This document shows positions 22,244-30,133 of a stretch of DNA of 30,376 bases, piece after piece. The stretch's first letter is position 1. Every line of letters starts with the position of its first letter. The DNA is from a virus. The DNA is taken from positions 1-30,376 of the IMG/VR virus record IMGVR_UViG_3300032053_000347. One strand, written 5' to 3'. Made by a program: the position numbers and the translations under genes. The notes under the pieces were generated by a model. It had not been told where the DNA came from. It ran no database searches and saw nothing but the letters and a program-made list of their open reading frames with translations.

Positions 22244-22696
22244 ATGGCCAAAATAAATACAAAAACCGCGACTAAATATCAAGCGAATACGCCAGAACTT
22301 TACATAGAGCACTGTAGAAAGGGCGGCTCTACAGCCGAGTTTTGTCGAGATATGATGGTTTCTGACGTAACGTTAGGTACATGGTGTAAAACATATCCCG
22401 CTATGGCAGAAGCAAAAAAAATGGGGAAACGAATAGCCGAAGGGTGGTGGCTAGAACAGGCTAGAAATCATTTGGTTATACATAATGATCAAGATTGCGG
22501 AACGACTAAATTTGACACAAACCTTTATAAATTTATTGTATCGGGTCGATTTGGTCATACGTCAGATAAGGCATTTATGTTGCGAATAGCAGAACTAGAA
22601 AGAGCATTAGCAGCAATGAACGCCGCGACTATATCGCGTCCTGCGTATGCTGAGATGGCAGAATGCGAGCCAGATGACAATAATAAAATTAAGTGA
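22244..22696 (+). CDS. terS: Terminase small subunit
   Basis: A 150-aa protein with a small-terminase N-terminal domain: a helix-turn-helix at about 25-60 (GGSTAEFCRDMMVSDVTLGTWCKTYPAMAEAKKMGK, in pattern G.s..eF....VS..T...W...yP...eA) and EGWWLEQARNHL at about 65-76, as in many small terminases. It binds phage DNA and brings it to the large subunit. It overlaps the large subunit gene. There is no recognisable ribosome site before the ATG and no better start in frame. TACAAT at 22232-22237 is close enough that a leaderless start is conceivable, but the -35 match is poor. Confidence 0.85.
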   Translation: MAKINTKTATKYQANTPELYIEHCRKGGSTAEFCRDMMVSDVTLGTWCKTYPAMAEAKKMGKRIAEGWWLEQARNHLVIHNDQDCGTTKFDTNLYKFIVSGRFGHTSDKAFMLRIAELERALAAMNAATISRPAYAEMAECEPDDNNKIK

Positions 22697-24011
22697 GTGT
22701 GTAAACCTCCGCCCTCAACAAATCCCATTATTTGACGCTTTCTTTAATCGCGGGATACGTAATTTCTTACGGATTGCGCATAGACGATTCGGTAAAGACT
22801 TTGAAGCGTTTAATTTAACATGGTGTGCAGCACTACATCGGCGAGGGATATATCTGTATTACTTGCCGACTATTGGTCAAAGTCGACGTGTTGTATGGGA
22901 CACCATAGGCGAAGATGGTACGAGACTTATCGAGCGTATACCAAAAGTTTTTGAGACTAAATTTAATGGCTCAGAACAAACAATTAAACTCCCTAACGGC
23001 TCTATTATCTACATCACTGGTTCAGACAACTATAAAAGAATGGTTGGACTTAACGCGTGTGGAATAGTTTGGTCAGAATATCAGGACACCAACCCATCGG
23101 CTGTTGACGCTATGAGGCCAATGATTACGCGCAATCACGGATGGCAGTTATTCATAGGGACCCCAAGGGCTTATAACCATATGGGCGAGATGTATAACGA
23201 GCAAAAAAACAATCCGGACTGGCTCGTTACTAATTTAACTATAAATGACACATGTGACGCGAACGGATTTCCGCTAATTACACAGGTCGATATAGATGCC
23301 GAGCGCAGAAACGGGATGCCAGAATCAATCATACTACAAGAGTATTATGGAAGTTTTGATGCAGCGATTAGAGGTGCATACTATGGCGAATGTCTCACAG
23401 ATGCAAGACGAGAAGGAAGGATAGGGGTATTCCCGGTCGACCCGCAATACCCAGTGTATACAACGTGGGACCTTGGATACGATGACTCAACATCTATTTG
23501 GTTTTTCCAGCACTACAAAGAGTCACTCTATATGATCGATTATTATGAGAATCGAGAAAAGAAAATATCATTCTACTGTGACATTCTTAAACAGAAGCAG
23601 CGACAATGGAATTGCAGATACTCTACACACTGGGGGCCTCACGATATAGAGAATCATGAGCTAATAGCCGGTAAGTCTAGAAAGGATGAAGCTAGAGAGC
23701 ATGGTGTTATATTTAGGACGGTTAAAGCGCCCTCTAAAAAGCTTCACGGGATATCATGCGTTAGATATATATTTCCAAGATTGCGATTCAATGAAAGCAC
23801 ATGTCGATTAGGCTTAAAGCACTTGTCAGAATATCGATCTGAATTTAACGAAAAAAATAATAAGCACAGTAGTCAACCAAAGCATAACGAAGCAAGTCAC
23901 GGGGCAGACTCCCTGCAAACAATGGCGCTTGGATGGCTTGCGGCATTCGACCAAGAAGCATTCAAAAAGCAGCACGAAATAAGTAATTTATATGGCTCAT
24001 TAATCTGGTAA
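22674..24011 (+). CDS. terL: Terminase large subunit
   Basis: A packaging ATPase-nuclease of 445 aa from the ATG at 22674 (454 aa from 22647). The Walker A-type loop is IAHRRFGKD at about 34-42, with Asp after GK in place of the usual Ser/Thr, as I recall from some phage terminases. Walker B-type is ACGIVWSEYQD near 128-138, with Ser before the catalytic Glu. A coupling motif follows (FIGTPRAYNHMGE). The RNase H-like nuclease starts near TTWDLGYDDSTSIWFF, with conserved acids later (HNEASHGADSLQTM). It cuts concatemers and drives DNA into the procapsid through the portal. Closest type is uncertain. Confidence 0.93.
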   Translation: MTIIKLSECVNLRPQQIPLFDAFFNRGIRNFLRIAHRRFGKDFEAFNLTWCAALHRRGIYLYYLPTIGQSRRVVWDTIGEDGTRLIERIPKVFETKFNGSEQTIKLPNGSIIYITGSDNYKRMVGLNACGIVWSEYQDTNPSAVDAMRPMITRNHGWQLFIGTPRAYNHMGEMYNEQKNNPDWLVTNLTINDTCDANGFPLITQVDIDAERRNGMPESIILQEYYGSFDAAIRGAYYGECLTDARREGRIGVFPVDPQYPVYTTWDLGYDDSTSIWFFQHYKESLYMIDYYENREKKISFYCDILKQKQRQWNCRYSTHWGPHDIENHELIAGKSRKDEAREHGVIFRTVKAPSKKLHGISCVRYIFPRLRFNESTCRLGLKHLSEYRSEFNEKNNKHSSQPKHNEASHGADSLQTMALGWLAAFDQEAFKKQHEISNLYGSLIW

Positions 24012-24124
24012 GGGGGGCAGTTCGATATAGGTAGGGCAGTAGGTACCTCCATATCTCCAATTGCGCACCTAACGTGCTATGAGTTAGACTAAGTAATAAA
24101 ATAAAACAGGGATAAGTAAGTTAT

Positions 24125-24544
24125 ATGAGCGTATTTTATTTCCATCCTCACAATGCGGTCGCTAAAAAGCTACAAGAAGCCAATAACGATTTGCGTGGAT
24201 TTACATACACAAATAGAGCTGAGATGGAGTTCAGATTACAGAGATATATATCGGACGTTGGTTATGATGTGTGGCCTCAGTGTCATTTCATACTTGGTAG
24301 CCTTGCTGGCGCAATTGATTTACATATTTCGCTGGACCCAGACGACGAACTTGACCGATACTCAATCAAACTGTGCAAAACAAAGGCGTCATGGTCATAT
24401 GTTAAAGTACTAAATGGGCCTAAGATGTCATGTGTCATTGGATATAGTTCTAGCGCTGCATCAAATCCTTACAGCATGGGAGCCACAGAGATGGCTCAGA
24501 AAGGTATAATTAAGACAGGATATGTTCCAAGGCAACTGGGGTGA
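24125..24544 (+). CDS. Unknown protein after the terminase (139 aa)
   Basis: A 139-aa protein with no family that I recognise. It starts MSVFYFHPHNAVAKK, has a mixed alpha/beta middle (EMEFRLQRYISDVGYDVWPQCHFILGS, then AIDLHISLDPDDELDRY) and a polar C-terminus. A weak ribosome site (AGGGATAAG) precedes the ATG. The 113-nt gap before it (24012-24124) holds only short possible hairpins (CTAAC/GTTAG near 24069-24087). It is linked by GTGA to the next gene. Confidence 0.6.
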   Translation: MSVFYFHPHNAVAKKLQEANNDLRGFTYTNRAEMEFRLQRYISDVGYDVWPQCHFILGSLAGAIDLHISLDPDDELDRYSIKLCKTKASWSYVKVLNGPKMSCVIGYSSSAASNPYSMGATEMAQKGIIKTGYVPRQLG

Positions 24545-24741
24545 CAGAATTGAAAGCAAAGATACGCAAGCCGATTGGTTGCGAGGCCGGGGACCACAAT
24601 TTTATAGTGTCAAACTGGATTGTTAAATCTGACAGACAGAGAGCGGTATCATATATTTGCCAAAGATGCCTTATGCCTATTGATGGTAGAGAGGCTTTGC
24701 AAGTAGTAATGGATGGTATCCATGCAAAAACAGAGCCTTAA
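24541..24741 (+). CDS. Small Cys-containing protein (66 aa), GTG start
   Basis: A 66-aa protein starting at GTG within the previous stop (GTGA). It has Cys14, His19 (CEAGDH) and a CQRC pair near 40-43, a spacing that could hold one zinc ion in a zinc-ribbon-like fold, but other ligands are unclear. It overlaps the following small frame by 20 bp. Function unknown. Confidence 0.55.
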   Translation: MTELKAKIRKPIGCEAGDHNFIVSNWIVKSDRQRAVSYICQRCLMPIDGREALQVVMDGIHAKTEP

Positions 24742-24862
24742 GCAGCGATTGTTTGCATTATCTGACGCTATACTCAAGACTAAGGTAATAAAAATAGTCA
24801 TCGGAAAGGATAAGCGACCGATCGACAAGCCGGGAGAGATAATCTTTCACATAGACATCTAG
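24722..24862 (+). CDS. Small basic unknown protein (46 aa)
   Basis: A 46-aa frame (starts MQKQSLKQRLFALSDAILK, ends GEIIFHIDI) that fills the gap between the 66-aa gene and the next gene. GGATGG lies upstream. Basic helix then strands (VIKIVIG, IIFHIDI). Position in a packed operon is the main support. Confidence 0.45.
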   Translation: MQKQSLKQRLFALSDAILKTKVIKIVIGKDKRPIDKPGEIIFHIDI

Positions 24863-24874
24863 GGAGTAGATATC

Positions 24875-25114
24875 ATGGGTTTGTTTTCAGGCATCTTGGG
24901 CCGTACAGCCAAGAAACAGGCTAAGAAGGTAGAGCGTAATGCACTTATTATGGCGGCTGAAACTGATGTGCAGCGCAAAGAGTTAGAGGCGCGCACAAAG
25001 AAAGAGAGAGACAAAGCTCAAAAGTTAGTATTACGTGGCTTGCGCTCTAGGCGTGCAGCATCATACTTTAGCCCAGCATCAGCACCCGGAGAAGGGAGTG
25101 CGACAATTGGATAA
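24875..25114 (+). CDS. Small virion assembly protein upstream of the portal (T7 gp7.3-like position)
   Basis: A 79-aa basic helical protein with a hydrophobic N-terminus (MGLFSGILGRTAKK) and a C-terminus rich in Arg, Ser and Gly (RGLRSRRAASYF, ending GSATIG). Small proteins with this plan (charged helix, then an R.S...F..G...G tail) precede the portal gene in many T7-like phages; T7 gp7.3, needed for tail assembly, is the named example. A good ribosome site (AGGGAG) precedes the ATG. The portal gene starts inside its last codons. Confidence 0.6.
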   Translation: MGLFSGILGRTAKKQAKKVERNALIMAAETDVQRKELEARTKKERDKAQKLVLRGLRSRRAASYFSPASAPGEGSATIG

Positions 25115-26693
25115 GTCTGTAGCGTGGATACTAAAGCGTCGCAAGGAAGCGCTAACAAAAAAGCAGTTGTGGGGCGACTTACTCCAAAAAACTTACAGAC
25201 TGTCTCAACCTAATCGCAACGTGTTTGATATCCGACCAATCGGGGAGAACCCTGGCAATTTCGACACTCAGGGAACGGATATCAATTCGTATGTGTTTGA
25301 CCTCACTCTTGCACATGCGACTGATGTTTTCGTTAATCGTATGGTTAACGCGATGGTGCCAGCCGGTAAAAAATGGCTTAACTTTGTGCCAGGCACAGCT
25401 GTAAGACAAGAAAAAATAGATGAAGTTACCAAAGCACTCCAAAAGCTAACCGATTCTTTCTTCAAATACATCCATGGATCTAACTTTCAAAGTATTATTC
25501 ATGAATGTTTTATGGATATGGTTGTATCGACCGGATTCTTAACGACAAATGAAGGTCCAAGCCCTGAAGACCCGTTAATATTTGCCTCTAATCCACCTGA
25601 TGCTATATATGCAGATGAGGGCCCATACGGTACTTTTGATGCCTACTATAGAGACTGGGTTAAATTACCTTTAGAGCACGCAAAAGTGATGTGGCCTAAA
25701 TTTAAGATACCTGATTTTATTAAAAAGGATAAAGATGAAGTCACTCATATCACCGTTTACGAAACCTCATTTAGAGACTACACAAACGGAGGGTGGCAAT
25801 ATTGCGTCATACACGCGGACACCCAAACCATTTGTTATGAAAGGAAAGACCGTACAAGCCCATTTACTGGATTTAGAGTCAAAAAGTTATCCGGTGAAGT
25901 ATACGGTAGAGGCCCAGCAATGGACGCCGTTGCCGCGGCGGGGACTATAAACCAAGCTATCTATGACGAGATAGTGAGCGCCAACTTTTCAGCCCTTCCA
26001 ATGTATATGGGTTTTAATGACGGCGTCTTTAATCCAAACAATTTCAGAATGATTCCGAATACTATTTTGACCGTTGCTCCAACAGCATCAGGAACATGGC
26101 CAATACAGCCAATGCCGCAAGCCGGAAACATTCAGTGGGCTCAATTAGTCGTACAAGAGCTCAGAGACCAAATCAATAAAATATTACTGACAGACCCTTT
26201 CGGGCCGATAGACTCGCCCGACAAAACGGCTACCGAGATTATTGCTCGTCAGCGTCAGATATTAGAAAACGCATCCGCTCAATTCTCACGCGTACAAAAA
26301 GAGCTTTTTGATCCCTTAGTAGAAAGAGTAATTGAAGTATTAAGACGCAAAGGGCATTGGACGGATATAGAGATAGATGGCGAAGTAATAGCCGTTAAAT
26401 ATGTGACGCCTTTAGTAGCCTCTGAAGGTCAACAAGAAGTCATGATGCTGCAGCAACATATCCAATTCATACAGGGATTATTCGGGCCAGAGATGGCGCA
26501 AGGGTTCTATAATATGGAATCCGTATCACCATGGGCAGCGCGCAAGCTCGAAGTTAATCTAGATATGGTTAAGTCAGAACAAGAGTTAATAATTCAGATG
26601 AAGAAAGCACAAGAGATGCAGAAAGCCCAACAAGAAGCCCAGCAAGCTCAAGCTCAAGGCGGGTCGCAAAATGCGCAGGAAGGTCAGATTTGA
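25107..26693 (+). CDS. Portal (head-tail connector) protein, TTG start
   Basis: A T7 gp8-like portal of 528 aa, when started at TTG 25107. AGGGAG at 25093-25098 lies 8 nt upstream. The open frame extends to 25035, but that part would overlap the previous gene by 80 bp without a ribosome site. Family motifs include the N-terminal VAWILKRRKEALTKKQLWGDLLQKTYRLSQP, DLTLAHATDVFVNRMVNAMVPAGKKWLNF, YGRGPAMDAVAAAGTINQAIYDEI, and TATEIIARQRQILENASAQFSRVQKELFDPLVERV. The C-terminus is a Gln-rich helix. Twelve copies form the ring through which DNA passes. Confidence 0.93.
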   Translation: MDKSVAWILKRRKEALTKKQLWGDLLQKTYRLSQPNRNVFDIRPIGENPGNFDTQGTDINSYVFDLTLAHATDVFVNRMVNAMVPAGKKWLNFVPGTAVRQEKIDEVTKALQKLTDSFFKYIHGSNFQSIIHECFMDMVVSTGFLTTNEGPSPEDPLIFASNPPDAIYADEGPYGTFDAYYRDWVKLPLEHAKVMWPKFKIPDFIKKDKDEVTHITVYETSFRDYTNGGWQYCVIHADTQTICYERKDRTSPFTGFRVKKLSGEVYGRGPAMDAVAAAGTINQAIYDEIVSANFSALPMYMGFNDGVFNPNNFRMIPNTILTVAPTASGTWPIQPMPQAGNIQWAQLVVQELRDQINKILLTDPFGPIDSPDKTATEIIARQRQILENASAQFSRVQKELFDPLVERVIEVLRRKGHWTDIEIDGEVIAVKYVTPLVASEGQQEVMMLQQHIQFIQGLFGPEMAQGFYNMESVSPWAARKLEVNLDMVKSEQELIIQMKKAQEMQKAQQEAQQAQAQGGSQNAQEGQI

Positions 26694-26968
26694 ATCCATT
26701 TCATAAGCCAGTAAATGTATTTTCAGCATTAGATACAAAGCCAAAAGATGAGCACAAAGAGCTGCATGATTCTATGTCTAATAAAATCATTGCTGTATTT
26801 GCTAACCCGGCTGGGCTAGACCTGCTGGACTATCTAGACGATATGTATTTAAGGCAACCCGTTGTAGTTCTAGGGGCGCCAGACAATTACGCAGCAATGA
26901 GAGAAGGCGAAAACAAATTTATTAGGATGCTACGAACAGTAGTCAACAAAGCACAAAGGCAGGGATAA
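26690..26968 (+). CDS. Bbp19-like small structural-region protein, TTG start
   Basis: A 92-aa protein starting at TTG in the portal stop (TTGA), with AGGAAGGT upstream. The part FANPAGLDLLDYLDDMYL at about 37-54, then NYAAMREGENKFIRMLRTVV at about 66-85 has the plan of the Bbp19 family from BPP-1-like phages (hydrophobic helix, then a FREG.R-type helix). Its place between portal and scaffold is that seen for such genes. The molecular role is unknown. Confidence 0.72.
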   Translation: MNPFHKPVNVFSALDTKPKDEHKELHDSMSNKIIAVFANPAGLDLLDYLDDMYLRQPVVVLGAPDNYAAMREGENKFIRMLRTVVNKAQRQG

Positions 26969-26969
26969 G

Positions 26970-27677
26970 ATGACCGATAATAATACAGTAGCAGATATAG
27001 TAACCAGTGAAGCAACTACGGTAACAGTGGGAACCGCGGAACCCATTTGGTATATAGATGATAAGACGCCAGGTCAGGGAGAGCGACCAGACTGGATGCC
27101 TTCACAATTTAAAAGAGCGTCAGATATTGGTAAATCATATACAGAATTACAAAAAAAATTAGGTGGATTCACGGGGGCGCCAGAGAAATACGATTTTACT
27201 AGTTTAGAGATAGATGAAACAGATCCAATCGTCCAAATGATTGCCGAAGTTGGCAAAGAAAAAGGGATGAACCAAGATACGGTTAATACGTTATTAGGCC
27301 GGATGATTAGCTTAGAAGAAGCGCAAAAAGCTATGACGATTGATGAAGAGATTAAAAAACTAGGTCCAGATGGAGAGCGCATACTAAATGAATACAAGAA
27401 TTGGCAGAAGGATTACTTCAAACCTGAGGAAACCGAAGTTGTATCTAGTTGGATCAAAACCGCCGATGACCTCAAAGTCTTCAATCGCATCATGTCTAAC
27501 ACCAATATGTCTGCCGTCCCTACCACTCAATCTATGGCGATGGCGAATAACTATGAAACAATTAGCTCCCTTAAAGCTGAGCTTGTAACAAACGTAGACC
27601 GATATGACACAGACCCAGCGTATCGTAAAGAGTGGTCAACTCGTATGCATCGAGCCGCTCAACGTGATAGAAGTTGA
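26970..27677 (+). CDS. Capsid scaffolding protein
   Basis: A 235-aa acidic helical protein. The N-terminal signature is typical of podovirus scaffolds: GQGERPDWMPSQFKRASDIGKSYTELQKKLGGFTGAPEKYDF at about 35-76. The C-terminus is short and basic (RMHRAAQRDRS), as needed to touch capsid subunits. It lies just upstream of the capsid gene, and guides assembly of the procapsid before being expelled or degraded. T7 gp9 is the functional counterpart. Confidence 0.88.
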   Translation: MTDNNTVADIVTSEATTVTVGTAEPIWYIDDKTPGQGERPDWMPSQFKRASDIGKSYTELQKKLGGFTGAPEKYDFTSLEIDETDPIVQMIAEVGKEKGMNQDTVNTLLGRMISLEEAQKAMTIDEEIKKLGPDGERILNEYKNWQKDYFKPEETEVVSSWIKTADDLKVFNRIMSNTNMSAVPTTQSMAMANNYETISSLKAELVTNVDRYDTDPAYRKEWSTRMHRAAQRDRS

Positions 27678-27818
27678 TATACACTTGTTTTGGGTTTATA
27701 TTTTAGTTAACGGGTGCCCGAAAGGATAACGCCTAAGAATAGGCCGACGATAATAGTAATACCGTCCATGTAACGCCAATTGAACGAACGTAAGTTTAAT
27801 TCAGTTGGAGAACATAAA
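27678..27818. promoter_or_regulatory. Leader before the capsid gene
   Basis: A 141-nt non-coding stretch in an otherwise packed late operon. It holds CGGG/CCCG around TG, GCCT/AGGC around a 6-nt loop (near 27731-27745) and a GGAG ribosome site at 27807-27810. No good sigma-70 promoter is seen. A leader of this kind could carry a processing site or stabilise the capsid mRNA, which needs high output. Confidence 0.4.
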
Positions 27819-28652
27819 GTGGATATTACACTAGTCAAGCAAATAGAATATGATGCCTATGTACATGCAAAATTTCAATCCATGGGTGGCCTATTAGATG
27901 GTACATTCCGTGAAAGAATGGGCGTTGTTGGAAACGTCGAGCAATTCAGAAAATCATCACAAGTTGTTGCAACGCAAAAAGCGCCACAAGCAGCACTTAC
28001 ACCCCTTAACATGGTATTTGAGCCCGTCCTTGCTACGCTTAGCCCCTGGTCGGCGCCAGATTTTGTTAACATATTTGAAGAAACTGACGTCAACTTTGCC
28101 CCAGCAAGAGAAGTCGCTGATGGTATGGTTAAAGCTATCAAGCGTCGTCGTGACCAGATCAGAATCGATGCACTAGATGCATCCGCTACCGCTAACGTTA
28201 TCGTAAATGGTGGTACAGGTTTTACCTTCGCAAAGTTTCAACAAATGATAGAGATGCTGGCGGAAAATTCTGCTGGTCGTGGCATGGTTACTTGTGCGAT
28301 TTCAGCTGCTGCTCAACGCCAGTTGATGAGCGAAGATAAAATCACCAACCAGTTCTACGTTGATTACAAGCCAATCGCTGGTTCAGGTCTTGATGGCCGT
28401 ACTGTCCAGAACATTAAGTTTGTTGTTATCCCTACGATGCTGGAAGGCGGATTACCTATTGCCGGTAATATTCGCACATGTTTCGCGTGGAACTATGACG
28501 CCGTTGGTCATGCTGAATCTGACCTTCAAAAAACTGATATGCAATGGCAAGGTCTGTACGAATGCTGGTTAATTAATTGCCGCATCAAAGCCGGTGCCGT
28601 CGCAGTTGATGACCTGGGTATCGTAAAAATCGACATCGACGAATCAGTCTAA
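27819..28652 (+). CDS. Major capsid protein, GTG start
   Basis: A 277-aa protein starting at GTG 27819, with GGAG 8 nt upstream. An in-frame TTG at 27780 has no ribosome site. It begins VDITLVKQIEYDAYVHAKFQ. A helix like the HK97-fold spine runs around ADGMVKAIKRRRDQIRIDALDASA, followed by TFAKFQQMIEMLAENSAGRGMVTCAIS (a P-domain-like region), and the end is beta-rich (WINCRIKAGAVAVDDLGIVKIDI). It follows scaffold and precedes a decoration-like gene. This is the usual order for such phages. Smaller than T7 gp10A (345 aa). Confidence 0.88.
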   Translation: MDITLVKQIEYDAYVHAKFQSMGGLLDGTFRERMGVVGNVEQFRKSSQVVATQKAPQAALTPLNMVFEPVLATLSPWSAPDFVNIFEETDVNFAPAREVADGMVKAIKRRRDQIRIDALDASATANVIVNGGTGFTFAKFQQMIEMLAENSAGRGMVTCAISAAAQRQLMSEDKITNQFYVDYKPIAGSGLDGRTVQNIKFVVIPTMLEGGLPIAGNIRTCFAWNYDAVGHAESDLQKTDMQWQGLYECWLINCRIKAGAVAVDDLGIVKIDIDESV

Positions 28653-28665
28653 TAAGGAGATTATC

Positions 28666-29472
28666 ATGGCTTTTAATAAAGATCATTTTGGTGTCGCAAC
28701 GCTTAACTTTGCGTTAACGGCCCCTAATCAGCATACCTATAATGCAGGCGCTGATATTACTGCAACTGTTGCAGCGGCTGACTACTTTAATAATGCGATT
28801 AATTTATTGAACGTAAATGATGTTATTTACTGCTCAATGAATAACGATACTGAAGTAGGTTATTTCCAAGTAACTGTTATTAATACGACTACCGGTGTTG
28901 TAACTGTTGCAGCGTATTCTATTGCTGTTGGTGCTGGCGCCGTTGGAACTGCAAATCTTGCAGCTTTAGCGGTAACAACGGCTATTTTGGATAATAATTC
29001 TGTAACGACTGGAAAAATTGCGGCTAACACAATTATTTCTGATGACATTGCAGTTGATGTTATTCAGTACGTAAAAGTGCCGATGACAGCAGCTAATTTT
29101 AACGGCATGTACGCAGCGCCTTTCGTTCTCATAGCTGCGCCCGGCGTTAATAAAATGATACGCGTTCATGACATCACATACGAAGTTGATTATGGCGGCG
29201 CAGCGTTTGCAGCCGGTGGCGTTGTTGCAGCGCAATTTGACAACACCGCAAATGGATTAGGTGTAGCTGCTACAGCAACCACAGCAGCCGCGACATTTAA
29301 TGCGTTTGCAGCGGATGGCGTTGTAGGTGCCGTAGGAGCCCTAGCGTCTGCCACAGCTGCTGCAACAAATAATAAAGGTTTATATCTGAGCAACCAGACA
29401 GGAGCCTTTACAACTGGCACAAGTACTGTGGACGTCCATATTTGTTACAGCATTGTAACAACAACGTTCTAG
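28666..29472 (+). CDS. Probable head decoration or fibre protein
   Basis: A 268-aa protein very rich in Ala, Thr, Val and Gly and almost free of Lys. Its N-terminal part has YNAGADITATVAAADYFNNA and VNDVIYCSMNNDTEVGYFQVTVINTTTGVVTV, two beta modules that I recall from capsid-associated decoration proteins. A middle segment has LAALAVTTAILDNNSVTTGKIAANTI, which looks like short collagen-free repeat strands, followed by an all-beta C-terminal domain. GGAG lies upstream of ATG. Its place after the capsid gene fits a decoration protein. Confidence 0.65.
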   Translation: MAFNKDHFGVATLNFALTAPNQHTYNAGADITATVAAADYFNNAINLLNVNDVIYCSMNNDTEVGYFQVTVINTTTGVVTVAAYSIAVGAGAVGTANLAALAVTTAILDNNSVTTGKIAANTIISDDIAVDVIQYVKVPMTAANFNGMYAAPFVLIAAPGVNKMIRVHDITYEVDYGGAAFAAGGVVAAQFDNTANGLGVAATATTAAATFNAFAADGVVGAVGALASATAAATNNKGLYLSNQTGAFTTGTSTVDVHICYSIVTTTF

Positions 29473-29486
29473 TAGTTTGACCGTCT

Positions 29487-29513
29487 TGGCGCTTGGCTTA
29501 TCCCCGGGCGCCA
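29487..29513 (+). terminator. Weak GC-rich hairpin after the decoration gene
   Basis: TGGCGC (29487-29492) pairs with GCGCCA (29508-29513) over a 15-nt loop, extendable by two G-U pairs. No U tract follows (TCTAAT), so at most a partial terminator or an RNA-stabilising 3' end for the capsid and decoration message. The tail gene has its own strong AGGAGG site just beyond. Confidence 0.35.
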
Positions 29514-29533
29514 TCTAATCAGGAGGGATACTG

Positions 29534-30133
29534 ATGCCAATTCCTTATAATCGAACAAATGTCATTAGTGTAGCCCTTACCTTATTAGGCTTTCCGCCGA
29601 TACAAAGCATAACAGCTGGAGGCCAGTCAGCAGCGGTTATAGATGGTATCTACGATGTAACACTAGCGGCTGATTTAGCGTCTCCAAATTGGAGATTTGC
29701 GACAAAGGTTCAAACGCTGTCCCAGATAGCCGGTGTAGACCCAGATTTCATGTACTTTAATACGGCGTATCAAATACCCGTTGATTGCCTAGCGATATGG
29801 CAGATATACCCTAATGTACCCTATGAGGTATTTGGGGAGAGGATTTGGACTACCGGAACACAACAATTACAAATGCAATATAGGGCGGTAGTTGCTGAAT
29901 CCTTCTTACCGCCCACCTATATCATGTACTTTTGCTACCTATTGGCCTGTACTGTAGGGCCCGCAATAACAGACAATCCAAAAATATTAGCGCAACTTAA
30001 CGCAGATATGACAAAATGGCGTGCGCAGGCTATGGTTGTAGATTCACAGGGTAGGCCAAATATAGCCCTAACAAACTCACCTTGGGTTAATGCAAGATAC
30101 TCAGGCAATTTTGCTAATAGGGGCGGATGGTGA
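29534..30133 (+). CDS. Tail tubular protein A (adaptor)
   Basis: A 199-aa T7 gp11-like adaptor that joins the portal to the nozzle. It starts with a helix ending in LLGFPPIQSITAGGQSA, then WRFATKVQTLSQIAGVDPDFMYFNTAYQIPVDCLAIWQIYP, a QMQYRAVVAESFLPPTYIMYFCYLLACTVGPAIT helix, and a C-terminal polar tail. These are hallmarks of the family (LG..pi.s; A.W.FA or WRFA; YQLP.DCL; YR....E..f...f...l...LA). A strong AGGAGG ribosome site precedes the ATG. Its end overlaps tail tubular protein B. Confidence 0.92.
   Translation: MPIPYNRTNVISVALTLLGFPPIQSITAGGQSAAVIDGIYDVTLAADLASPNWRFATKVQTLSQIAGVDPDFMYFNTAYQIPVDCLAIWQIYPNVPYEVFGERIWTTGTQQLQMQYRAVVAESFLPPTYIMYFCYLLACTVGPAITDNPKILAQLNADMTKWRAQAMVVDSQGRPNIALTNSPWVNARYSGNFANRGGW

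Noticed and set aside
25035-25106. Longer N-terminus of the portal from the ATG at 25035
   Set aside because: It would overlap the previous gene by 80 bp, reads as His/Gln-rich shadow sequence and lacks a ribosome site. TTG 25107 has a well-placed AGGGAG.
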